A DNA stretch of 47,070 nt, from positions 1-47,070 of the forward strand of contig JAFEHU010000001.1 in NCBI GenBank assembly GCA_017848435.1. Direction: 5' to 3'. The notes below the pieces were generated by a model. That model saw nothing but the letters and a program-made list of their open reading frames with translations. It had not been told where the DNA came from and did not search any database. A program made the translations under genes and the position numbers. This DNA comes from Burkholderiaceae bacterium. GTDB lineage: Bacteria; Pseudomonadota; Gammaproteobacteria; Burkholderiales; Burkholderiaceae_C. Numbering within the stretch: position 1 is the stretch's first letter; each line of letters opens with the position of its first letter. Below are positions 26,169 through 33,183 of this stretch, piece by piece.

Positions 26169-27145
26169 AGGGCCATGGCCTCCAGGCAGCGGCGCTGGTG
26201 CACAGGGCCGTTGTCGGGTTTGAGTTGCCGGTTGGGCAGGCGCAGGCCGTAGTCCAGGCCCAGTTGTTCGGCCTGCAGCACCCAGGCGCACAGGCGCGAA
26301 AGGCGGTGTTCCGGGTCTTGACCACCGGCCTGGGCGTAGTCCAGCCACAGTTCATGGCGCTGCAGCTGCTGGGTGTCGCGGCTGACCAGCGCGCCGCTGC
26401 CGGTTTCCAGCGTCTTGGCGGCTTTTTTCCAGACCACCAGTTTCAGCGGGTCGCCACGCCGGTAGGCGCGCACGCCGTCGTACTCGCCCACCGTCTGGGC
26501 GCGCGCCAGGCTGGCACCGCCAGCGCGCGGTTCGCCAGCGGGCAGGGGCGGCGGGTGGGCCTCGGGTGCGGGGTAGACCATCAGCTGCGCCGCCGGTCGC
26601 CAGATCGTCCAGACGCAGAAGGTGCCGAGCGGGAAGCGGGTTTCGGCCGTCAGCGGTGGCAGCGGGTGTTGGCCGCGCCGGGCGGGCACAAACGCCACCT
26701 GCACCGCGCTGCTGCCCAGGCCGGGCACGTCGGTCCAGCTCCAGTGGCCGGTGCCGAGCACGCTCAAGGCGATGCCGTGGCGGTCAGAACGCTTGGGATT
26801 GGTCAATTTGATGCCAAAAGTGGCCTGGGCTTTAGCGAAAACTGGCTCGGGCGCTATCAAATTGAGAGTCAGGCCGCGCAGCGTGCCGTGGCACACGTGC
26901 ATGCCCACCAGCGCGCTGCCGGCCAGCAGAAAGGTCAGCAGGTAGCCGAGGTTGAGCTGGTAGTTGATGGACGCCACCAGCAGCACCAGCAGCGTGGCGG
27001 CCAGCATCAGCCCGGGCCGGGTCGGCAGGATGTAGACGTTGCGCTGCGTCAGCGTGGTGCTGTCCGACAGCGGCAGCCGCGCCTGCCACCAGCGCTGGAA
27101 ACGCCCCTGGACGAAGCCCAGCGGGTTGAGCAGTGTGGCGGCCAT
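26162..27145 (-). CDS. DUF58 domain protein (MoxR-associated)
   Basis: 327 aa. Two adjacent membrane helices near residues 45-85 (LMLAATLLVLLVASINYQL, GYLLTFLLAGSALVGMHV) precede a beta-rich region and the DUF58 core with the conserved EYDGVRAYRRGDPLKLVVWK motif (~residues 225-245). DUF58 proteins resemble von Willebrand A-like folds and are nearly always encoded after a MoxR ATPase, which is thought to act on them as a chaperone. It starts 3 bases after the moxR stop and overlaps the transglutaminase start by 7 bases. Codons 94-114 coincide with a copy of the dispersed repeat on the opposite strand, although the encoded residues still look family-like. Confidence 0.9.
   Translation of the reverse strand: MAATLLNPLGFVQGRFQRWWQARLPLSDSTTLTQRNVYILPTRPGLMLAATLLVLLVASINYQLNLGYLLTFLLAGSALVGMHVCHGTLRGLTLNLIAPEPVFAKAQATFGIKLTNPKRSDRHGIALSVLGTGHWSWTDVPGLGSSAVQVAFVPARRGQHPLPPLTAETRFPLGTFCVWTIWRPAAQLMVYPAPEAHPPPLPAGEPRAGGASLARAQTVGEYDGVRAYRRGDPLKLVVWKKAAKTLETGSGALVSRDTQQLQRHELWLDYAQAGGQDPEHRLSRLCAWVLQAEQLGLDYGLRLPNRQLKPDNGPVHQRRCLEAMALC
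26804..26867 (+). repeat. Dispersed short repeat-like segment, copy 5, inside the DUF58 gene
   Basis: CAATTTGATGCCAAAAGTGG at one end and GCGCTATCAAATTGAGAG at the other match the two ends of this repeat family (polyT-GCCAAA ... GCTAT-AAATTGA), with terminal CAATTTGAT/ATCAAATTG complementarity. It lies antisense to codons ~94-114 of the DUF58 gene. Confidence 0.55.
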
Positions 27146-27148
27146 TGT

Positions 27149-28093
27149 TTATGGCAAAGGCACAGCGTCGATCAATGCGCGCACCTGTTCCACCGCACCC
27201 CGGCCCGCATCGCTCACCGGCACCAGCCGGTGCGCCACGGTTTGCGGCAACACCGACTGCACGTCGTCCGGCGCCACATAGTCGCGGCCGTTGAGCAGTG
27301 CCCGAGCCTTGGCGGCGCGCACCACCGCAATGCCGGCGCGGGGCGACAGGCCTTGCAAAAACCATCGGCCGTTGCGGGTGGCGGCGATCAAATCTTGCAC
27401 GTAGTTGAGCAGCGGCTCGGCGGTGTGCACCGCCAGCACCTGCTGCTGCAGCGCCAGCAGCTCGGCCAGCGTCAGCACGGCGGGCAGGGTGTCGGCCAGC
27501 TCGCGCCGGTCGTTGCCCTGCAGCAGCACGCGCTCGGCGGCACGGTCGGGGTAGCCGAGCGAGATGCGCATCAGGAAGCGGTCGAGCTGCGATTCGGGCA
27601 GCGCAAAGGTGCCGAGCTGGTCGTGCGGGTTCTGGGTGGCGATGACGAAAAACGGTTGCGGCAGCGGGCGGGTCGCGCCCTCCACGGTGACCTGTTTTTC
27701 CTCCATCGCCTCCAGCAGCGCGCTTTGGGTTTTGGGGCTGGCGCGGTTGATTTCGTCGGCCAGCAGCACCTGGGCGAACAGCGGGCCGGGGTGGAACACA
27801 AAGCCCTCGCGGCCGCGTTCGTAAACCGACACGCCCGACAGGTCGCTGGGCATCAGGTCGGCGGTGAACTGGACGCGGGAGAACTGCAGGCCAAAGGTGC
27901 GTGCCAGGGCGTGGGCGAGGGTGGTTTTACCGACCCCGGGCACGTCCTCGATCAGCAGGTGCCCACCGGCCAGCAGGCAGGCCACACAGTCTTGCACCTG
28001 GGTTTTTTTGCCCACAATGACCGTGTTAAGCTGGTTGAGCAAGGTGGCCAGCTTGGGCCGGACATCCACGCTTGACATTGAATTGGCGTTCAT
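27149..28093 (-). CDS. MoxR-family AAA+ ATPase
   Basis: 314 aa from the ATG at 28091-28093 (MNANSMSSVDVRPKL). Walker A is EDVPGVGKTTLAHALA (~residues 52-67) and Walker B is VLLADEINRASPKTQSALLE. FVIATQNPHDQLGTFALPES is sensor-1, and LSPRAGIAVVRAAKA is sensor-2-like. MoxR ATPases work with VWA/DUF58 proteins in assembling or maturing envelope or metal-containing complexes. It is the first gene of the minus-strand operon with DUF58 3 bases downstream, then transglutaminase and mltB. Its ATG is only 29 bases from the divergent deacylase ATG, so both promoters must overlap or lie within the opposing coding regions. Confidence 0.94.
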   Translation of the reverse strand: MNANSMSSVDVRPKLATLLNQLNTVIVGKKTQVQDCVACLLAGGHLLIEDVPGVGKTTLAHALARTFGLQFSRVQFTADLMPSDLSGVSVYERGREGFVFHPGPLFAQVLLADEINRASPKTQSALLEAMEEKQVTVEGATRPLPQPFFVIATQNPHDQLGTFALPESQLDRFLMRISLGYPDRAAERVLLQGNDRRELADTLPAVLTLAELLALQQQVLAVHTAEPLLNYVQDLIAATRNGRWFLQGLSPRAGIAVVRAAKARALLNGRDYVAPDDVQSVLPQTVAHRLVPVSDAGRGAVEQVRALIDAVPLP

Positions 28094-28122
28094 CGCCTGA
28101 CGATACCGCAAACACACACGAC

Positions 28123-29076
28123 ATGGGCGCGACTGGCTACTTCACACACAGCGATTGTCTGAAGCACGAGATGGGCGCGGGGCACCCGGAATGCCCGGAC
28201 CGGCTGCACGCGATTGAAGACCGTCTGCTGGTGTGTGGTGTGGGCGATGCGCTGGCGCGGCGCGAGGCCCCGCCCGCGCCGCTGGCCGACCTCGAACTGG
28301 CCCATGCGCGCATGCACGTGGCCGCGCTGCGTGGCCTGAGCGACCAGCTCTGCGAAGACCAGCAGTCGGGTGGCCCGGCGTTGAGCTACATCGACCCCGA
28401 CACCGCGATGAACGCCCACACCTGGCGCGCCGCACTGGCCGCCGCCGGTGCCACGCTGGCCGCGACCGACGCGGTGATGGCCGGTGAGCTGGAGAACGCG
28501 TTTTGCGCCGTGCGTCCGCCCGGCCACCATGCCTGCCACGACCACGCGATGGGGTTCTGTTTTTTCAACAACATCGCGGTGGCCGCGAAATACGCGCTGG
28601 AACGCCATGGCCTGCAGCGGGTGGCGATCGTTGACTTTGACGTGCACCACGGCAACGGCACCGAAGACATCGTGGCCGGTGACGAACGCATCCTCATGGT
28701 GAGCTTTTTCCAGCACCCGTTCTACCCGCACACCGGCGCCCATTCCACCGCCGGCAACCTGGTCAACATGCCGGTGCCGGCCTACACCCGTGGCATGGAA
28801 GTGCGCGAGCTGGTGGACATTGCCTGGATGCCCCGGCTGGAAGCCTTCAAGCCCGAGATGATTTTCATCAGCGCCGGTTTTGACGCCCACCGCGAAGACG
28901 ACCTCGGCCAGATGGGCCTGACCGAACAGGACTACGCCTGGATCACCCAGCGCATCAAGGACGTGGCCAAGCGGCACGCTAGGGGCCGCATCGTCAGCGC
29001 GCTGGAAGGCGGCTACAACCTGAGCGCGCTCGGCCGCAGCGTGGAAGCCCACCTGCGCGTGCTGGCCGACGTCTGA
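28123..29076 (+). CDS. Histone-deacetylase-family (class II-like) deacylase
   Basis: 317 aa from the ATG at 28123 (MGATGYFTHSDCLKHEMG). Zinc hydrolase of the arginase/HDAC fold: GHPECPDRL near the N-terminus, RPPGHHA with catalytic His135/His136, zinc ligands Asp173 and His175 in IVDFDVHHGNGT and the later Asp in SAGFDAHREDDLGQMG, plus EGGYNLSAL. Bacterial members remove acetyl groups from polyamines, small amides or proteins; the substrate cannot be read here. It is the first gene of a tight plus-strand group: enoyl-CoA-hydratase homologue 14 bases later, then an MscS channel. It is divergent from moxR across 29 bases. Confidence 0.92.
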   Translation: MGATGYFTHSDCLKHEMGAGHPECPDRLHAIEDRLLVCGVGDALARREAPPAPLADLELAHARMHVAALRGLSDQLCEDQQSGGPALSYIDPDTAMNAHTWRAALAAAGATLAATDAVMAGELENAFCAVRPPGHHACHDHAMGFCFFNNIAVAAKYALERHGLQRVAIVDFDVHHGNGTEDIVAGDERILMVSFFQHPFYPHTGAHSTAGNLVNMPVPAYTRGMEVRELVDIAWMPRLEAFKPEMIFISAGFDAHREDDLGQMGLTEQDYAWITQRIKDVAKRHARGRIVSALEGGYNLSALGRSVEAHLRVLADV

Positions 29077-29090
29077 TACCGAAAGCACAC

Positions 29091-29894
29091 ATGACGCAAG
29101 ACACCCTGAACCCGGCCGTGCTGGCCCAGCGCGACGCCCGTGGCGTTCTGACGCTGACCCTGAACCGGCCACACAACTTCAATGCGCTGAGCGAAGAAAT
29201 GCTCGCCGCGCTGCAGGTCGAAATCGACACCGCCGCGCGTGACGACACCCTGCGGGTGGTGGTGCTGGCCGCCAACGGCAAGGCCTTCTGCCCCGGCCAC
29301 AACCTGAAGGAAATGATCGCCGAGCCTTCGCTGGGGTACTACCAAAGCCTGTTTGCGCAGTGCAGCCGCATGATGCTGTCGCTGCAGCAACTGCCGGTGC
29401 CGGTGATCGCCCGTGTGCAGGGCATGGCCACCGCGGCCGGCTGCCAGCTGGTGGCGCAGTGCGACCTGGCGGTGGCGTCCAGCGAGGCCAGTTTTGCGGT
29501 GAGCGGCGTCAACTTTGGGCTGTTCTGTTCCACCCCCAGCGTGCCGCTGTCGCGCAATGTGGGGGCCAAACACGCGATGGAAATGCTGCTGACCGGTGAC
29601 TTCATCAGCGCCGACGAGGCGCTGGCGCGGGGGCTGGTGAACCGCGTGTGCGCCCCCGACGCGCTGGACGCCACAGTGGCGGCGCTGGTGGCCAGCATCC
29701 TGCGCAAGCCGCGTGTGGCGGTGGCCATGGGCAAGGCGTTGTTCTACCAGCAGCGCGAAGTGGGCATGGCCGCGGCCTACCAGCTGGCCGGCCAGACCAT
29801 GGCGGTGAACATGATGGACAGTTCGGCGCAGGAAGGCGTGCTCGCCTTCACCCAGAAGCGCACACCGGCGTGGCGCCAGGAAGGCGGCACCTGA
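29091..29894 (+). CDS. Enoyl-CoA hydratase/isomerase-family protein lacking the catalytic glutamates
   Basis: 267 aa, crotonase fold. The oxyanion-hole pattern (AFCPGHNLKEM, then GMATAAGCQLVAQCDLAVAS) is present and the length is normal. However, both hydratase glutamates are replaced: the first (GCEL in true hydratases) is Gln119 (GCQL) and the second is Gly139 (SFAVSGVN). The sequence resembles the ECHDC3-like subgroup. It is therefore unlikely to hydrate enoyl-CoA in the classical way; CoA-thioester hydrolysis, isomerisation or a non-enzymatic role are alternatives. It follows the deacylase by 14 bases and precedes the MscS gene by a single base. Confidence 0.88.
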   Translation: MTQDTLNPAVLAQRDARGVLTLTLNRPHNFNALSEEMLAALQVEIDTAARDDTLRVVVLAANGKAFCPGHNLKEMIAEPSLGYYQSLFAQCSRMMLSLQQLPVPVIARVQGMATAAGCQLVAQCDLAVASSEASFAVSGVNFGLFCSTPSVPLSRNVGAKHAMEMLLTGDFISADEALARGLVNRVCAPDALDATVAALVASILRKPRVAVAMGKALFYQQREVGMAAAYQLAGQTMAVNMMDSSAQEGVLAFTQKRTPAWRQEGGT

Positions 29895-29895
29895 G

Positions 29896-31185
29896 ATGAC
29901 CGAATTGCAAAACCTGCTGGACGACTTCAACAACACCCGCATCTGGGTGGAGCTGGGCGCGCTGCTGGGCTGCATGGTGGTGGCGTGGGCCATCAGCTAT
30001 GCCATCGGCCGCGGCCAGCCGAAGGAGTCGGTCTGGTTTGGCCGCAACACGCTGGACGGTTTTCTGTTCCCGGTGCTGGCGCTGGCGCTGGTCTACGGTG
30101 CCCGGCTGGTGGTGGCGCAGTACCAGCCGGTGCCGCTCTTGCGGGTGGCGGTGCCGGTGTTCATCTCGCTGGCGGTCATCCGGCTGTTTGCGCTGGTGCT
30201 GCGGGTGGTGTTTCCAGAGTCGGGCGGCGTGCGCCTGCTGGAGCGTGTGGTGTCCTGGCTGGCCTGGCTGGCTGCCATGCTGTGGATCGTTGGCCTGCTG
30301 CCCACGGTGCTGAGCGAGCTGGACAACATCACGCTGGCCTTTGGCAAGACCAAGGTGTCGGTGCGCACCATCATCGAAGGCGTGTTGTCCACCAGCGTGG
30401 TGCTGGTGGTGGTGCTGTGGATCTCGGCGGCCATCGAGTCGCGCCTGCTGAAGAGCCATGTCAGCGACCTGTCCATGCGCAAGGTGGCCAGCAACGTCAC
30501 CCGCTCGGTGCTGCTGCTGGTCGGTTTCCTGTTCGTGTTGTCGGCCATTGGGGTGGACCTGACCGCGCTGTCGGTGCTGGGTGGCGCGCTCGGTGTGGGC
30601 CTGGGTTTTGGCCTGCAGAAGCTGGCTTCCAACTACGTCAGCGGCTTTGTGATTCTGCTGGAGCGCTCGCTGCGGATTGGCGACACGGTGAAGGTGGATG
30701 GGTTTGAGGGCGTGGTGAGCGACATCAAGACCCGCTACACGCTGATCCGCTCGGCCAGCGGCCGCGAGGCGATTGTGCCGAACGAGAAGCTAATCACCGA
30801 GCGGGTGGAAAACCTGTCGCTCGCCGACTCGCGGGTGCTGCTGTCCACCACCGTGTCGGTGGGCTACGACAGCGACGTGGGCGCGGTGCAAACCGTGTTG
30901 AAAGAGGCGGCCCTGGGCGTGGACCGTGTGCTGAAAGATTCGCCACCCTCGGCCCACCTCTCGGCTTTTGGTGCCGACGGGCTGGAGTTCACGCTCTGGT
31001 ACTGGATTGCCGATCCGCAGAACGGGCAGTCGAATGTGCGCTCCGAGATTCACATCCGCATGCTCAACGGGCTGCGGGCCGCCAACATCGACATCCCTTA
31101 CCCACAGCGGGTGGTGCATGTGAAGGGGGGCATTGTGCCCGCACTTCCCGCCGACCCATCGGACACCGGCGCGCTGGTGGACTGA
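29896..31185 (+). CDS. MscS-family mechanosensitive channel
   Basis: 429 aa. Four or five N-terminal membrane helices precede the pore helix with the alternating Gly/Ala pattern (LSVLGGALGVGLGFGLQKLA, about residues 228-247). The conserved YVSGFVILLERSLRIGDTVK start of the cytoplasmic beta domain and a C-terminal alpha/beta domain ending in RAANIDIPYPQRVVHVK follow. It is longer than E. coli MscS (286 aa) because of extra N-terminal helices. It releases solutes under hypo-osmotic shock. One base separates its ATG from the preceding stop, so it is cotranslated with the hydratase-like gene. Confidence 0.93.
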   Translation: MTELQNLLDDFNNTRIWVELGALLGCMVVAWAISYAIGRGQPKESVWFGRNTLDGFLFPVLALALVYGARLVVAQYQPVPLLRVAVPVFISLAVIRLFALVLRVVFPESGGVRLLERVVSWLAWLAAMLWIVGLLPTVLSELDNITLAFGKTKVSVRTIIEGVLSTSVVLVVVLWISAAIESRLLKSHVSDLSMRKVASNVTRSVLLLVGFLFVLSAIGVDLTALSVLGGALGVGLGFGLQKLASNYVSGFVILLERSLRIGDTVKVDGFEGVVSDIKTRYTLIRSASGREAIVPNEKLITERVENLSLADSRVLLSTTVSVGYDSDVGAVQTVLKEAALGVDRVLKDSPPSAHLSAFGADGLEFTLWYWIADPQNGQSNVRSEIHIRMLNGLRAANIDIPYPQRVVHVKGGIVPALPADPSDTGALVD

Positions 31186-31229
31186 GCCGGGCCCCGCAGC
31201 GGGTTATTCCTGCGTGGGCCACAAGCGCT

Positions 31230-31253
31230 TATAATCCAAAAAAGCACGATCGT
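31230..31253 (+). promoter_or_regulatory. etfB promoter -10 with an overlapping palindrome
   Basis: A consensus TATAAT at 31230-31235 (in CTTATAATCCAA, the same 12 bases as the alaS promoter) is followed by the 8-bp palindrome ACGATCGT (31246-31253), just downstream of the predicted start (~31242). A repressor bound there would block transcription. The -35 (TTCCTG, 31207-31212) is weak. The leader is about 129 nt. Confidence 0.5.
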
Positions 31254-31289
31254 TCTATTCTTGTTTTCATAGGGGAAATCCCGGACTTT

Positions 31290-31313
31290 GTCGCCATAGC
31301 GTCTTTTGGCGAC
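31290..31313 (+). promoter_or_regulatory. Hairpin in the etfB leader
   Basis: GTCGCCA (31290-31296) and TGGCGAC (31307-31313) pair with a 10-base loop, and three more pairs (including one G-T) extend the stem outward. It lies in the 184-base region between the MscS stop and etfB. It could be an RNA structure or a DNA operator; there is no T-tract, so it is not a standard terminator. Confidence 0.4.
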
Positions 31314-31370
31314 GAATACAATGACAGCTTGCAGTAAGCATCGTTTCAATCACTCAATGGAGCCTCATCA

Positions 31371-32120
31371 ATGAAGGTCTTGGTCGCAGTCAAACGCGTG
31401 GTGGATTACAACGTGAAGGTCCGTGTGAAATCGGACAACTCTGGCGTGGACATCGCCAACGTCAAGATGAGCATGAACCCGTTTGACGAAATCGCGGTCG
31501 AAGAGGCGGTGCGCCTGAAAGAGAAGGGCGTGGTGACCGAAGTCATCGCTGTCTCTTGCGGCGTCGCCCAGTGCCAGGAAACCCTGCGCACCGCCATGGC
31601 CATCGGCGCCGACCGCGCCATCCTGATCGAGACCGCCGTGGAACTGCAGCCGCTGGCCGTGGCCAAGCTGCTGAAGGCGCTGGTCGACAAGGAGCAGCCG
31701 CAGCTCGTCATCCTGGGCAAGCAGGCCATTGATGACGACTGCAACCAGACCGGCCAGATGCTGGCCGCGCTGGCCGACCTGCCGCAAGCCACGTTTGCCA
31801 GCAAGGTGGAAGTGGCCGACGGCAAGGCCTCGGTCACGCGCGAGGTCGATGGTGGCCTGGAAACGCTGTCGATCACGCTGCCCGCCGTCATCACCACCGA
31901 TTTGCGCCTGAACGAGCCGCGCTACGTGACGCTGCCCAACATCATGAAGGCCAAGAAGAAGCCGCTCGAAACCCTGAAGCCGGAAGACCTGGGTGTGGAC
32001 GTCGCGCCGCGCCTGAAGACGCTGAAGGTCAGCGAACCGCCCAAGCGCAGCGCCGGCATCAAGGTGCCCGATGTGGCGACGCTGGTTGCCAAGCTGAAGA
32101 ACGAAGCAAAAGTAATTTGA
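31371..32120 (+). CDS. etfB: Electron transfer flavoprotein beta subunit
   Basis: 249 aa. [20 protein letters not shown] opens the ETF-beta/FixA fold; [20 protein letters not shown] contains the adenine-nucleotide (AMP) binding loop, and [15 protein letters not shown] lies in the C-terminal recognition region that contacts acyl-CoA dehydrogenases. With EtfA it accepts electrons from dehydrogenases such as the one encoded at 33184 and delivers them to ETF-QO (301-1992). Good Shine-Dalgarno TGGAG. etfA follows after 65 bases that contain a GGGACAG/CTGTCCT pairing. Confidence 0.97.
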   Translation: MKVLVAVKRVVDYNVKVRVKSDNSGVDIANVKMSMNPFDEIAVEEAVRLKEKGVVTEVIAVSCGVAQCQETLRTAMAIGADRAILIETAVELQPLAVAKLLKALVDKEQPQLVILGKQAIDDDCNQTGQMLAALADLPQATFASKVEVADGKASVTREVDGGLETLSITLPAVITTDLRLNEPRYVTLPNIMKAKKKPLETLKPEDLGVDVAPRLKTLKVSEPPKRSAGIKVPDVATLVAKLKNEAKVI

Positions 32121-32185
32121 AGCTTTGTGGGACAGACCGCAGCGGCACAGCCGCCAGCCCTGTCCTCAACTGATCAAGGAAATTT

Positions 32186-33118
32186 ATGACATCCCTCGTT
32201 ATTGCCGAACACGACAACGCCACCATCAAGGGCGCCACCCTCAACACCGTGACCGCCGCCATCGCCTGTGGCGGTGATGTGCATGTGCTGGTGGCCGGCG
32301 CCAATGCCGGTGCCGCCGCCGCCGCTGCCGCACAAATCGCCGGCGTGAGCAAGGTGCTGCACGCCGACGCCCCCGGCCTGGAACACGGCCTGGCCGAAAA
32401 CGTCGCCGCCCAGGTGCTGGCGATTGCCGCCAATTACAGCCACATCGTTTTCCCCGCCACCGCGTCGGGCAAGAACATCGCACCGCGTGTGGCCGCCAAG
32501 CTCGATGTGGCACAGATTTCCGACGTGACCAAGGTCGACAGCCCCGACACCTTTGAGCGCCCGATCTACGCTGGCAACGCCATTGCCACGGTGCAGAGCG
32601 CCGATGCCACCAAGGTGCTCACCGTGCGCACCACCGGCTTCGATCCCGCTGCCGCCACTGGCGGCTCGGCCGCGGTGGAAACCGTGGCGGCCACGACCGA
32701 CAACGGCAAGTCCAGCTTCACCGGCAGCGAGATCGCCAAGAACGACCGCCCCGAACTCACTGCCGCCAAGATCATCGTGTCCGGTGGCCGTGCGCTGGGC
32801 AGCGCCGAGAAGTTCAACGAAGTGATGACGCCGCTGGCCGACAAGCTGGGTGCCGCCCTCGGCGCCTCGCGCGCCGCGGTCGATGCGGGGTATGCGCCGA
32901 ACGACTGGCAAGTCGGCCAGACCGGCAAGATCGTGGCCCCCCAGCTGTACATCGCCGCCGGCATCTCCGGCGCCATCCAGCATTTGGCCGGCATGAAAGA
33001 CAGCAAGGTCATCGTCGCCATCAACAAGGATCCGGAAGCACCGATCTTCAGCGTGGCCGACTACGGTCTCGAGGCCGACCTGTTCACCGCCGTGCCGGAA
33101 CTGATTGCTGCACTCTGA
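32186..33118 (+). CDS. etfA: Electron transfer flavoprotein alpha subunit
   Basis: 310 aa. N-terminal domain [21 protein letters not shown]-terminal FAD-binding domain with [55 protein letters not shown] and [20 protein letters not shown]. These are the standard ETF-alpha signatures, at normal length. It forms the FAD-containing heterodimer with EtfB. AAGGAA precedes the ATG. A hairpin with a T-run (33142-33173) separates it from the acyl-CoA dehydrogenase gene, so etfBA can be transcribed separately from, or with attenuated readthrough into, that gene. Confidence 0.97.
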   Translation: MTSLVIAEHDNATIKGATLNTVTAAIACGGDVHVLVAGANAGAAAAAAAQIAGVSKVLHADAPGLEHGLAENVAAQVLAIAANYSHIVFPATASGKNIAPRVAAKLDVAQISDVTKVDSPDTFERPIYAGNAIATVQSADATKVLTVRTTGFDPAAATGGSAAVETVAATTDNGKSSFTGSEIAKNDRPELTAAKIIVSGGRALGSAEKFNEVMTPLADKLGAALGASRAAVDAGYAPNDWQVGQTGKIVAPQLYIAAGISGAIQHLAGMKDSKVIVAINKDPEAPIFSVADYGLEADLFTAVPELIAAL

Positions 33119-33141
33119 TCTGAACGACTTCACTGTTTGAC

Positions 33142-33173
33142 AAATGGGCATCCTGTTAGGTGCCCATTTTTTT
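33142..33173 (+). terminator. Rho-independent terminator or attenuator between etfA and the acyl-CoA dehydrogenase gene
   Basis: 9-bp stem AAATGGGCA (33142-33150) / TGCCCATTT (33161-33169) with a 10-base loop and a T-run to 33173. The next ATG is only 10 bases further, with GGAG between, and no promoter fits after it, so partial readthrough is likely. Confidence 0.75.
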
Positions 33174-33183
33174 GGAGAAAAAC

